Positions 5,728 to 12,671 of a stretch of 12,671 bases of DNA are shown here, piece by piece. Location of the stretch: NCBI GenBank assembly GCA_937967955.1, contig CALBUB010000118.1, positions 1 through 12,671 on the forward strand, read 5' to 3'. The translations under genes were made by a program, and so were the position numbers. The notes under the pieces are model-generated. The model did no database searches, was not told where the DNA came from, and saw only the letters and a list, made by a program, of their open reading frames with translations. The stretch is from an uncultured Bacillota bacterium. Its GTDB lineage: Bacteria; Bacillota; Clostridia; Tissierellales; Tepidimicrobiaceae. The stretch's first letter is position 1. Every line of letters begins with the position of its first letter.

Positions 5728-6387
5728 ATGGGAATACTTAAGGAATTAGAAAACCTTTTATTTTTAGAAAAACTATGCCTTTTCTGTAGGGATGAAAAGA
5801 TAGATAAAGAATATATATGTAGTAGCTGTAGGCAGCAGGTGGAATATGTCCACAAGGAGTTGGAAATGGATATTCCCTATATAGAAAAGACCTACTACTC
5901 AGCCTTTTATAACCGTTTCCTAAAGGGAAAAATATACGCCTTTAAATACAGAGGGAAAGGCTACCTTTACAAGGCTTTTGCTTCCATGCTCCTTTCCACC
6001 ATAAAACACCATAAGCTAAAAGAGGAAATAGATATGATAGCCTTTGTACCTATGACTAGCAGGAAGGAAGCCTTAAGAGGTTACAATCAGTCCCAGCTAC
6101 TAGCAGAATATTTAGCTAAGGAGCTAAAAAAGCCCCTGCTTAAAAATAATCTAGTGAAGATAAAGGATACTTTAGATCAAAATAAGCTTACTAGAATAGA
6201 AAGGCAGACTAACCTAACAGGTTCCATAATAGCCACAAAATCCCAGCAATTTAAGGGTAAAAAAATACTCCTTATTGACGATATAATTACTACAGGGGCA
6301 ACTATTAGGGAATGTGGCAAGGTATTGGTAGAAAAGGGAGCCAGCCAAGTATATGGACTAGCCATAACCTCCAGCATGAAAGTTTAA
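5728..6387 (+). CDS. comF: ComF (ComFC-type) phosphoribosyltransferase-like competence protein
   Basis: The 219-residue protein has an N-terminal four-cysteine zinc site (C17, C20, C31, C34) and a C-terminal phosphoribosyltransferase-like fold with RGYNQSQLLA (117-126) and the PRPP-loop motif LLIDDIITTGAT (181-192). This is the ComFC/GntX family, needed for DNA uptake during natural transformation in several bacteria. Its substrate is not established. ATG 5728 follows an SD (AGGGGG) that overlaps the recD2 stop codon, so translation is probably coupled. In B. subtilis comFC directly precedes yvyF and flgM, and the same order holds here. comFA and comFB are not in the window. Confidence 0.93.
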   Translation: MGILKELENLLFLEKLCLFCRDEKIDKEYICSSCRQQVEYVHKELEMDIPYIEKTYYSAFYNRFLKGKIYAFKYRGKGYLYKAFASMLLSTIKHHKLKEEIDMIAFVPMTSRKEALRGYNQSQLLAEYLAKELKKPLLKNNLVKIKDTLDQNKLTRIERQTNLTGSIIATKSQQFKGKKILLIDDIITTGATIRECGKVLVEKGASQVYGLAITSSMKV

Positions 6388-6398
6388 GGGGTGAAAAT

Positions 6399-6812
6399 AT
6401 GAACTTAAGGAATTGTAACCGTTGCGGCAAAGTATACGTCTATGATGGCTTTAATATATGCCTAGACTGTAGAAGGGCCCATGAAGAGGATTTTAAAAAG
6501 GTAAAGGAATATTTAGATGAACACCCAGGGGCTACTGTTGTAGAAGTATCAGAAGCCACTGGAGTAGAAACTAAAAAGATAATCCAGTTTTTAAAGGAAG
6601 GACGGCTGGAAATAAGAGATGATAAGAATATAATACTAACTTGTGAAAGGTGCCAAAAACCCATAAGGACTGGCAGATTCTGTGACCAGTGTGCTGTAGA
6701 ATTACAAAGGGAAATAAATGAAATAGCATCCAATAGTCAAGCCTATAATAAAGCCAGCGAAAGGATGAAAGAAAGGATTAGAATAGTTGATAGGCATAAG
6801 AAGGGTAAGTAA
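6399..6812 (+). CDS. yvyF: Flagellar operon protein YvyF (TIGR03826 type)
   Basis: The 137-residue protein has two zinc-ribbon-like cysteine sets, C6/C9/C21/C24 and C82/C85/C95/C98, flanking a short helix-turn-helix-like segment (about 45-72, ATVVEVSEATGVETKKIIQFL). A lysine/arginine-rich tail follows. The domain order matches YvyF, encoded between comFC and flgM in Bacillus, whose precise role in flagellar gene control is not settled. The ATG at 6399 is preferred to in-frame ATG 6312, because 6312 lies inside comF and has no SD, whereas 6399 follows GGGGTGA and begins with the conserved CxxC segment. It lies 11 nt after comF. Confidence 0.9.
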   Translation: MNLRNCNRCGKVYVYDGFNICLDCRRAHEEDFKKVKEYLDEHPGATVVEVSEATGVETKKIIQFLKEGRLEIRDDKNIILTCERCQKPIRTGRFCDQCAVELQREINEIASNSQAYNKASERMKERIRIVDRHKKGK

Positions 6813-6823
6813 AATAAAAGTAT

Positions 6824-6850
6824 TAAAGTATCACCCTGTTTTTCCGATAA
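6824..6850 (+). promoter_or_regulatory. Sigma-D (sigma-28) promoter of flgM
   Basis: TAAAGTAT (6824-6831), 11 nt, then TCCGATAA (6843-6850) matches the flagellar sigma-28 consensus TAAA-N15-GCCGATAA almost exactly. The predicted transcription start is near 6857, about 28 nt before the flgM ATG. Placing the anti-sigma gene under its own target sigma gives negative feedback, as known in Bacillus. The other genes of the late operon would also be sigma-D dependent. Confidence 0.9.
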
Positions 6851-6884
6851 TAGTATTAGTAAGGAAAGATGGGGTGAATTTTTT

Positions 6885-7169
6885 ATGAAAATAAATAAGA
6901 CTGATAAAGTTATGGGGATATACTTAAACAATTTAAACAACAACATAAGGGCAAATAAGAAGAATAAGCTCAAAAGGGATGAACTTAGCGTATCAGAAAA
7001 GGCTAAAGACTACCTTTATGCCCTGGAAAAATTTAAGAAGCTACCAGATATAAGGGAAGCCAAAATAGAAAGGCTGAAAAGGGAAGTCCAAGCAGGTACC
7101 TACAATGTAGAAGGCAGAAAGATAGCAGAGAAGATGCTGGAGAAAATAAAGTTTGATAAGAGAATATAA
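6885..7169 (+). CDS. flgM: Anti-sigma-28 (sigma-D) factor FlgM
   Basis: FlgM binds the flagellar sigma factor and holds late genes off until the hook-basal body is complete. The 94-residue product shows the family pattern: a variable basic N-terminus, then DELSVSEKAKDYLYALEKF (32-50) and the C-terminal sigma-binding region with DIREAKIERLKREV (55-68) and GTYNVEGRKIAEKML (71-85). ATG 6885 follows GGGGTG (6871-6876) at good spacing. It is the first gene after the sigma-D promoter, with flgN 12 nt downstream. Confidence 0.93.
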   Translation: MKINKTDKVMGIYLNNLNNNIRANKKNKLKRDELSVSEKAKDYLYALEKFKKLPDIREAKIERLKREVQAGTYNVEGRKIAEKMLEKIKFDKRI

Positions 7170-7181
7170 TGGGGTGAAAAA

Positions 7182-7646
7182 ATGACCTTTAAGGAAGAAC
7201 TTATGGCAGTACTCAAGGCGGAACTAGAAGGCCTTAAAGCTATAAAGGAGTTAGCTTACCAAAAGACTGATGTGATAGTAAACAATGAAGTAGAAGAATT
7301 GGAAAAGATAACTAAAAAGGAAACAGAACTAATAAACCAAATGGCCAATTTAGAAAAGGCAAGGCTTAAGCTTTTAAACAGTTGGGGATTAGATATGAAC
7401 ACCCCCCTTTCACATATAATAGAAAAAATTCCAGAAGAGAAGGAAGATTTAGAAAAACTTGCAGAAGAACTTAAAGCCTATCTTATGGATATACAAGTAA
7501 GGAACAATATGAATAAGGAATTAATAGAGGACAATTTAGAATGGATAGAATTTAATATAAACCTGCTTACCCAAACAGCCGCCCCTACTACTTACAATAA
7601 GAAGGACTCTAAAACAGGCCAATCTCTATTTGATAGGAAGGTGTAA
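7182..7646 (+). CDS. flgN: Flagellar export chaperone FlgN
   Basis: The 154-residue, highly charged, mostly helical protein fits FlgN, the cytoplasmic chaperone that keeps FlgK and FlgL unfolded and delivers them to the flagellar type III export gate. Heptad-like patterns run through residues 5-60 (LMAVLKAELEGLKAIKELAY, EKITKKETELINQMANLEKARLKLL) and 80-125. There is no signal peptide or membrane segment. The SD-like GGGGTGAAA precedes ATG 7182. The gene lies between flgM and the flgK genes and ends 2 nt before the first flgK, which strongly supports the call because FlgN sequences diverge widely. Confidence 0.88.
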   Translation: MTFKEELMAVLKAELEGLKAIKELAYQKTDVIVNNEVEELEKITKKETELINQMANLEKARLKLLNSWGLDMNTPLSHIIEKIPEEKEDLEKLAEELKAYLMDIQVRNNMNKELIEDNLEWIEFNINLLTQTAAPTTYNKKDSKTGQSLFDRKV

Positions 7647-7648
7647 AT

Positions 7649-9160
7649 ATGAGTTTCGGAGGACTATATATTTCCATATCTGGTATATATGCCAATAAGA
7701 AATCTTTAGATACCGTATCTCACAATATAGCCAATGCCAACAATAAGGACTATGTAAGACAAAGTGCCATCCATGCAGAAAGTAGATACCCTACAACTTC
7801 TACCATAGGCCTTAGAAAGGGCACAGGGGTAGACATACAGCAGATTAGGCAGATAAGGGATGAGTTTTTAGACTTAAGAATAAGAAAGGAAAAAGCCCTC
7901 TATGGCTACTTTAGGACTAAAGAAGAGATGCTGGGAGAAATAGAAGCCATATTCAACGAAATGACCTATAGCAGCCTCCAAAATGTAATGGATGATTTTT
8001 GGAATGGCTGGGAGGAATTATATAAGGAGCCAGACAGCCTTACTATAAGGGGTTTACTGCATGAGTCGGCAGTAGCCTTTACTACCACAGTAAACCACAT
8101 AAATTCCCAGCTAAACAACCTCCAATTTGACCTAAACAAGGAATTAATCAACAGAGCCCAGGAGGTAAACAATATACTAAAAGAAATAGTAAGCCTAAAC
8201 AAAGTAATCCAAAAGGCCGCCGGCCATGGAGAAAGGATATCGGCTAACGACTATAAGGATACTTTAAATGCAAAACTGGACAGGCTTTCAGAAATAATCC
8301 CTATTACATACCATGAAAACAATTTTGGCGCTGTAATAATAACCTTAAATGGCAGGGAGCTAGTCAATGGAGACTACTACAATCCCTTGAAGATAGAAAT
8401 AGATGAAAGAAACTACGGCCAAATCCACTGGTCTGATACGGGAGAGTTAATAGACCTAGAAGGAAAAGGAGAATTAGGCGGCTATGTGGATGCAAGAGAC
8501 AAGCTGGTACCTGAATACAGGGATAGGTTGAATATACTAGTAGCCACTTTGGCTGAAGTAATAAATGCCATCCATAGAAAAGGCTATACCTTAGAGGAAG
8601 AAGCAGAAACAGGCCTAGATTTCTTCCATATAGAACTTAGAGAACCGGCAGCCACCATAAGGGTAAACCCAGAACTGGTAGACCTTTCTAAAATAGCCAC
8701 CTCTCTAACAGGAGCCAAGGGAGATGGGGAAATAGCTAGGGCCATACTTAATTTAAGGAATATAGGCCTGTATGGCAGATACGAAGAATATGAGGGCACT
8801 TACATCCACAGTTCTATTGTAAATTGGCTGGACAATCTATCCACCATTGAGGATATAGACGAAGATATAATATACCCATTAGAAGGCTTAGGCCTATCTT
8901 TAAATCCCGATGAATTCTATAAGGAAACAATCCTAGACCTAAGCTTAGAAAGGGAAGAAGCCCTTAATTTAGCAGACAACCAAGATGTACTCATAAGGCA
9001 GCTAGACCAGAGAAGGGAAGAAATATCAGGGGTTTCCTTAGATGAAGAAATGGCTAATATGATTAAATATCAGCATTCCTATGTGGCCAACAGTCGAGTA
9101 ATAAATGCCATAGATGAGATGATAGAAAGGATAATAAACGGTATAGGAGTAACTAGATAG
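7649..9160 (+). CDS. flgK: Flagellar hook-associated protein 1 (FlgK), first copy
   Basis: FlgK forms the first ring of the hook-filament junction and is exported without a cleaved signal. The 503 residues begin with the rod-hook-type N-terminus (GLYISISGIYANKKSLDTVSHNIAN then ANNKDYVRQ) and end with GVSLDEEMANMIKYQHSYVANSRVINAIDEM, both hallmarks of FlgK. The middle is divergent: where the second copy has DLRDKRDLLIDELS, this one has NAKLDRLSE. ATG 7649 starts 2 nt after flgN, with SD GGAAGGTG at the end of flgN. A second flgK follows 30 nt downstream, so the two may be paralogues with distinct places at the junction. Which copy is the main FlgK is uncertain. Confidence 0.9.
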   Translation: MSFGGLYISISGIYANKKSLDTVSHNIANANNKDYVRQSAIHAESRYPTTSTIGLRKGTGVDIQQIRQIRDEFLDLRIRKEKALYGYFRTKEEMLGEIEAIFNEMTYSSLQNVMDDFWNGWEELYKEPDSLTIRGLLHESAVAFTTTVNHINSQLNNLQFDLNKELINRAQEVNNILKEIVSLNKVIQKAAGHGERISANDYKDTLNAKLDRLSEIIPITYHENNFGAVIITLNGRELVNGDYYNPLKIEIDERNYGQIHWSDTGELIDLEGKGELGGYVDARDKLVPEYRDRLNILVATLAEVINAIHRKGYTLEEEAETGLDFFHIELREPAATIRVNPELVDLSKIATSLTGAKGDGEIARAILNLRNIGLYGRYEEYEGTYIHSSIVNWLDNLSTIEDIDEDIIYPLEGLGLSLNPDEFYKETILDLSLEREEALNLADNQDVLIRQLDQRREEISGVSLDEEMANMIKYQHSYVANSRVINAIDEMIERIINGIGVTR

Positions 9161-9190
9161 TTAGGGTAAATGCCGAAGGGAGTGAAATAT

Positions 9191-10603
9191 ATGGATTTTG
9201 GCTTTAATACGGCAGTACAAGGGCTTTTAGCCAGCAGAAGGTCCCTTTACATTACCAGCCATAATATAAGTAACACTAACACTAAAGGCTATACAAGGCA
9301 GGAGGCCCTTCAAAGGGCTACCAATCCCCACCTAATTCCTAATGTAGGCTATCTGGGTACAGGGACAGAAATATACGATATAATTAGGATAAGGGATACC
9401 TATGTAGACTTTAAATACTGGAATGAAAATGCCCATCTGGGAGAATGGACTGTTAAAAGGAATACCCTTTCAGAAATAGAGAAGCTATTTGGAGAACCCT
9501 CTGACTCTAGCTTTAGGCAGTACTTAGACGATTTCTATACTTCCCTGGAGACTCTAACCACCAATCCAGCAGACCCTTCCTATAGGGAGCCGGTGGTGGA
9601 AACGGCTTTAGCCTTAACTAAGCACATAAACGAAACGGCAGCCAGACTCATAAAGCTAAGGGAAGAAACTCGCTTTGCCCTAGAAGCCAGGGAGAAAAAT
9701 ATAAATAGCTTAGCAGAACAAATTGCCTCCTTAAACAGGCAGATATACACTATGGAGTTAGATGGCAGGAAGGCCAATGACTTAAGGGATAAAAGGGACT
9801 TACTAATAGATGAACTATCTAAGATAGTCAATGTAAGTGTAGATGAGAGCCAGGATGGCAGGTGTACAGTAAGTATTAGTGGAGTTACCCTGGTGGAACA
9901 TATAAATATAAACCGAGTAGTTTTAAATGAAGATGATAATGGCAATTTAGAACTGCTGTGGCAAAATGGCAGCCAGGTAAATTTAAAGGCAGGAGAAATG
10001 AAGGGACTGTTGGAGTTATTCAATGGAGATGGAATAGACAATGCCTACAGGGGTATTCCCTATTATCAAAAAAGGCTAGACGAATTTGCTAGAGGCTTTG
10101 CCAATGGCTTTAACCAGCAGCATAGATTAGGTTATAAGTTAAATTCTAATGAATTAGGAGGAGACTTCTTCTTAATTGATGAAAACAATCCTTCTATGAC
10201 TATTACAGTCCATGAAGATATAATAAGGGATATAAACAATATAGCTGCAGCAGGAAATGAAGGGGGCAGCCCAGAAGACAATGAAAACCTATTGGCATTG
10301 CTAGACCAAAGAAGTAGTGGCATCTATTTTGGCTTTAACAGTAGCCCAGACGACTATATAAAATCCATCATGTCCAACTATGCAGTAGACAGTACCCAGG
10401 CCAATAGGATGAGCCAGTCTCAGGAAGTAATCCTTAAGAATATAGAGTCTAGGAGAAACTCTATTTCAGGAGTTTCCTTAGATGAAGAAATGGCCAATAT
10501 GGTTAAATTCCAAAACACCTACGTGGCAGCAGCCAGGATTATTTCCACTATGGATGAAATATTAGAAGTAACTGTAAATAGATTAGGCCTAGTAGGTAGA
10601 TAG
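9191..10603 (+). CDS. flgK: Flagellar hook-associated protein 1 (FlgK), second copy
   Basis: The 470-residue product looks like the more typical FlgK: FNTAVQGLLASRRSLYITSHN followed by ISNTNTKGYTRQE at the N-terminus, a coiled-coil stretch (about 145-220) containing NDLRDKRDLLIDELSKIVNV, and the C-terminal block GVSLDEEMANMVKFQNTYVAAARIISTMDEI. The ATG at 9191 is preferred to in-frame ATG 9170, because 9191 has a better SD (AAGGGAGTG, 9176-9184) and the family begins about here. The DNA for the C-terminal block shares a run of 23 identical bases with the first copy, although most of the two proteins is divergent. This could reflect strong selection or local gene conversion. Confidence 0.92.
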   Translation: MDFGFNTAVQGLLASRRSLYITSHNISNTNTKGYTRQEALQRATNPHLIPNVGYLGTGTEIYDIIRIRDTYVDFKYWNENAHLGEWTVKRNTLSEIEKLFGEPSDSSFRQYLDDFYTSLETLTTNPADPSYREPVVETALALTKHINETAARLIKLREETRFALEAREKNINSLAEQIASLNRQIYTMELDGRKANDLRDKRDLLIDELSKIVNVSVDESQDGRCTVSISGVTLVEHININRVVLNEDDNGNLELLWQNGSQVNLKAGEMKGLLELFNGDGIDNAYRGIPYYQKRLDEFARGFANGFNQQHRLGYKLNSNELGGDFFLIDENNPSMTITVHEDIIRDINNIAAAGNEGGSPEDNENLLALLDQRSSGIYFGFNSSPDDYIKSIMSNYAVDSTQANRMSQSQEVILKNIESRRNSISGVSLDEEMANMVKFQNTYVAAARIISTMDEILEVTVNRLGLVGR

Positions 10604-10629
10604 CCTTAATGTAAAATAGAGGTGATATT

Positions 10630-11574
10630 ATGCGAGTAACCAACACCATGCTCATAAACAATATGGTATACAACCTAAACCAAAATATGAAGTCTATGGA
10701 AAAGCTTCAGTACCAGCTGGCAACTGGTAAGAAATTTAGGGTTCCTTCAGACGACCCTATTGGTGCCAGCAAGAGTCTTAAGTTTAATACAGACATATCT
10801 AAACTAAAGCAGTATAAGAGGAATGCAGAAGATGCCATGTCTTGGCTAGACGATACAGAAACAGCCTTAGGAGAAATAAATGAAGTCCTTAAAAGGGCCT
10901 ATGAATTAGCAGTCCAAGTAGCCAACGATACCTATTCAGGAGAAGACCTGCTAATGGTCAGGGAAGAAATAGAGCAGCTTAAAGAACACCTAATGCAGAT
11001 AGCCAATACTACTTATGCAGGCAGACACATATTCAGCGGCTACAAAACAGACAAGCCTTTATTTAAAAAAGAAAATGGGGAGATAGTGTATAATATAGAT
11101 TTAAAACAAAATGAAAAATTCCAATATAATATTGGGCTAACGGAAAGGATTGAGGTAAACACCCTAGGCAGCCGGGTATTCGGTATGGTTCAAGGAAATG
11201 AATATATATATGAGGGAGACATAGAAGAAGCTGCTATAAAACCTGCACTTATAGATGTGTTGGATAGCTTTTCTAAGGCTTTAGAAGAGGAAGACTCTTC
11301 AGCCTTAACAAATACCATATCCCGCCTACAAGCTAGCATGGAACATATACTATCTGTAAGAGCAGAAGTGGGAGCCAAGATGAATAGGCTGGAATTAACA
11401 ACTAAGAAGCTGGCTTCCCAAATAAACAACGTAACAGAGTTATTATCCCACAATGAAGATGTAGATGTGGCAGAGACTGTTATGTATTTAAGCATGGCCC
11501 AAAATGTATACATGTCCAGCTTAATGACGGGAGCAAGGATAATACAACCAACCTTAGCCCAATTTTTAACATAA
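10630..11574 (+). CDS. flgL: Flagellar hook-associated protein 3 (FlgL)
   Basis: FlgL is the second junction protein, lying between FlgK and flagellin, and is related to flagellin at its ends. The 314-residue product starts with MRVTNTMLINNMVYNLNQNM and has LATGKKFRVPSDDPIGASKSL (about 31-51), the flagellin-like N-terminal signature. Its C-terminus (MYLSMAQNVYMSSLMTGARI) is the matching helix. The NTTYAGRHIFSGYKTDKPLF segment (about 122-141) is typical of FlgL. The SD GAGGTGAT precedes ATG 10630, 26 nt after flgK. It is probably co-transcribed from the sigma-D promoter. Confidence 0.95.
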   Translation: MRVTNTMLINNMVYNLNQNMKSMEKLQYQLATGKKFRVPSDDPIGASKSLKFNTDISKLKQYKRNAEDAMSWLDDTETALGEINEVLKRAYELAVQVANDTYSGEDLLMVREEIEQLKEHLMQIANTTYAGRHIFSGYKTDKPLFKKENGEIVYNIDLKQNEKFQYNIGLTERIEVNTLGSRVFGMVQGNEYIYEGDIEEAAIKPALIDVLDSFSKALEEEDSSALTNTISRLQASMEHILSVRAEVGAKMNRLELTTKKLASQINNVTELLSHNEDVDVAETVMYLSMAQNVYMSSLMTGARIIQPTLAQFLT

Positions 11575-11577
11575 TAT

Positions 11578-11595
11578 GGCAGGTGTTAACCTGCC
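11578..11595 (+). other. Intercistronic hairpin between flgL and fliW
   Basis: GGCAGGT (11578-11584) pairs perfectly with ACCTGCC (11589-11595) around a GTTA loop, 3 nt after the flgL stop. No T run follows, so it is not a classical intrinsic terminator. It may stabilise or process the mRNA between the structural genes and the regulatory pair fliW-csrA. The function is inferred. Confidence 0.4.
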
Positions 11596-11625
11596 TAATC
11601 TACTTTATAGGAAGGTGGAAAAATT

Positions 11626-12069
11626 ATGAAATTACATACTAAAAATTTTGGACTACTAGAAATAGAAGAAGAAAAAATAATAGCTTTCCCAGAAGGAATT
11701 CCCGGCTTTGAAGAAGAAAAGGAATTTGTAATCATAAACAATGAGGACGAAGAAAATCCCTTCTGCTGGCTCCAGTCGGTAAACAATCCTGACTTGGCCT
11801 TTGTCATAATAAATCCCTTCCTCATATTTTCTGACTATACAATAGATTTGCCAGAGGCAGTACAGGAAAAGCTAAAAATAGAAGACGAAAAGGATGTGGC
11901 CGTCTACTCTATTGTGGTGGTGCCAAAGGATTTAAAGAAGATGACTGTAAACCTACTTGGACCTATAATAATAAATGTAAGGGAAAGATTGGGAAAACAG
12001 GTAATATTAGACGACCCTAGATACAGCACCAAGCACTACATATTTCCCCAAGAGGCTAGGGGTGAGTAG
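11626..12069 (+). CDS. fliW: Flagellar assembly factor FliW
   Basis: FliW binds flagellin in the cytoplasm and, when free, binds and antagonises CsrA, coupling flagellin translation to its export. The 147-residue product matches the family: the N-terminal strand MKLHTKNFGLLEIEEEKII followed by FPEGIPGFEEEKEFVII (about 21-37), then FCWLQSVNNPDLAFVIINPF (about 46-65) and NLLGPIIINVRERLGKQVIL (about 108-127). ATG 11626 follows GGAAGGTGG. csrA begins 2 nt after its stop, and the csrA SD lies inside the fliW end, so the partner proteins are translationally coupled. The B. subtilis gene yviE, between flgL and fliW there, is absent here. Confidence 0.95.
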   Translation: MKLHTKNFGLLEIEEEKIIAFPEGIPGFEEEKEFVIINNEDEENPFCWLQSVNNPDLAFVIINPFLIFSDYTIDLPEAVQEKLKIEDEKDVAVYSIVVVPKDLKKMTVNLLGPIIINVRERLGKQVILDDPRYSTKHYIFPQEARGE

Positions 12070-12071
12070 TC

Positions 12072-12302
12072 ATGTTGGTACTTACTAGAAAAAAAGGAGA
12101 ATCTATAATAATAGATGGGTATATAGAAGTAAAAATAGTAGAAATAGAGGACGGAAAAGTAAGCATTGGAATAGAGGCCCCTAGGAATGTGGATATATTC
12201 AGGAAGGAACTTTATGACTCCATACAAGCAGAAAATGTTAAAGCAGCAAAGCAGGAAATAGATATTAATAAGATGAAAGGACTTATTAAGAAAAACAAGT
12301 AG
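12072..12302 (+). CDS. csrA: RNA-binding translational regulator CsrA
   Basis: CsrA is a small dimeric RNA-binding protein that blocks ribosome binding at GGA-containing leaders. In Gram-positive flagellated bacteria it represses flagellin synthesis and is antagonised by FliW. The 76-residue product has the family pattern: MLVLTRKKGESIIID at the start, GKVSIGIEAPRNVDIFRKEL (28-47), and the key RNA-binding residues L4, R6 and R44. The extended C-terminal tail (about residues 55-76, lysine-rich) is typical of Firmicute CsrA proteins. ATG 12072 uses an SD (AGGGGTGAG) within the end of fliW. Confidence 0.96.
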   Translation: MLVLTRKKGESIIIDGYIEVKIVEIEDGKVSIGIEAPRNVDIFRKELYDSIQAENVKAAKQEIDINKMKGLIKKNK

Positions 12303-12318
12303 GATAGGGGGAATAGAT

Positions 12319-12671
12319 TTGTCTTTAAGTTTTACCACTGATAAAACCAAGGATAAGGAGCATTGGAAGATACTAATAATAGATGATGATAGATTCATCC
12401 ATGCCATTATAAAAGAGGCATTGAAGGATTTCACCTTTGAAAGTAGAGGCCTTACCCTATTACACGCTTATACCTATCAGGAAGCCTTAAATATAGTAGC
12501 TGAAAATAAGGATATAGCTTTAATCCTATTAGATATATACCTAGACAGAGATGCCACTGGCTTAAAACTTACCAGATACATTAGGGAAATGGCAGGCAAT
12601 TCCCTAACAAGAATAGTTCTTATGACCAGTTCCCTAAACAGCAGCCTCCAGAAGGAAGCAGTCCTTAACTA
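12319..12671 (+). CDS. Response regulator, REC domain with probable DUF3369 (3'-truncated by the window)
   Basis: The frame runs open to the window edge (117 codons visible). It encodes a receiver domain with the acidic pocket D22/D23/D24, the likely phospho-acceptor D72 in LILLDIYLD, and conserved T103. The layout W-KILIIDDD, then RGLTLLHAYTYQEAL, DIALILLDIYL and TGLKLTRYIREMAGNSLTRIVLMT, resembles response regulators with DUF3369, which often continue into HD-GYP or GGDEF output domains for cyclic-di-GMP turnover. The output domain is outside the window. The start is TTG at 12319 with SD GGGGG (12307-12311), 16 nt after csrA, so it is likely in the same operon. An alternative is a REC domain with another output. 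Confidence 0.82.
   Translation, partial: MSLSFTTDKTKDKEHWKILIIDDDRFIHAIIKEALKDFTFESRGLTLLHAYTYQEALNIVAENKDIALILLDIYLDRDATGLKLTRYIREMAGNSLTRIVLMTSSLNSSLQKEAVLN

Noticed and set aside
6312..6398. Upstream in-frame ATG at 6312 as the start of yvyF
   Set aside because: It overlaps the end of comF in another frame and lacks an SD; the zinc-ribbon start at 6399 has a proper SD.
9580..10041. Minus-strand open frame of 153 codons inside the second flgK
   Set aside because: It is fully antisense to a clear flagellar gene, the product is serine/leucine-rich low-complexity sequence typical of reverse frames, and no SD supports it.
12036..12434. Minus-strand open frame of 132 codons across csrA and the response regulator
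   Set aside because: It overlaps three well-supported genes on the opposite strand and has no recognisable domain; the tyrosine/phenylalanine-rich segment reflects reversed ATA/AAA codons.

Overview
The window reads as chromosomal DNA from an AT-rich, low-GC Gram-positive bacterium, most likely an anaerobic member of Clostridia/Tissierellia. The signs are an S-box (SAM-I) riboswitch on metK, strong AAGGAGGTGAT-type ribosome binding sites, TTG and GTG starts, heavy ATA/AGA/AGG codon use, RecD2 rather than RecBCD-type RecD, and the Gram-positive gene order comFC-yvyF-flgM-flgN-flgK-flgL-fliW-csrA. Every gene supported here lies on the + strand. No mobile element, CRISPR array, tRNA or rRNA is visible.

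Region 1 (1-1476): a SAM-I riboswitch with its terminator controls metK (S-adenosylmethionine synthetase), which ends at a strong intrinsic terminator. Region 2 (1526-2891): a small cluster encodes a sigma-70-like factor, a DUF1659 protein, a DUF2922 protein and a 47-residue YvrJ-type membrane protein. Its physiological role is unknown. The sigma gene and the DUF1659 gene both have their Shine-Dalgarno (SD) sequence paired to the same upstream decamer, CCTTCCTCTA, and a perfect 17-nt palindrome lies upstream of the sigma gene.

Region 3 (2831-6387): a very compact control element of about 60 bp combines a terminator-like 20-bp inverted repeat, a near-consensus vegetative promoter, a LexA (SOS) box in the promoter spacer and the SD of the next gene. 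It drives a gene for a ComK-like protein, followed by recD2 (DNA helicase) and comF (comFC-type competence phosphoribosyltransferase). If the calls hold, this links DNA damage to a competence/DNA-processing module.

Region 4 (6399-12671): the late flagellar operon contains yvyF, then flgM behind a clear sigma-D (sigma-28) promoter, flgN, two tandem divergent flgK genes, flgL, fliW and csrA. These genes make the anti-sigma factor, the export chaperone, the hook-filament junction proteins and the FliW-CsrA switch that controls flagellin translation. A response regulator, which resembles the REC-DUF3369 family, starts 16 nt after csrA and is cut by the window edge.

All family assignments rest on reading the protein sequences and remembered family patterns. 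No database search was run.
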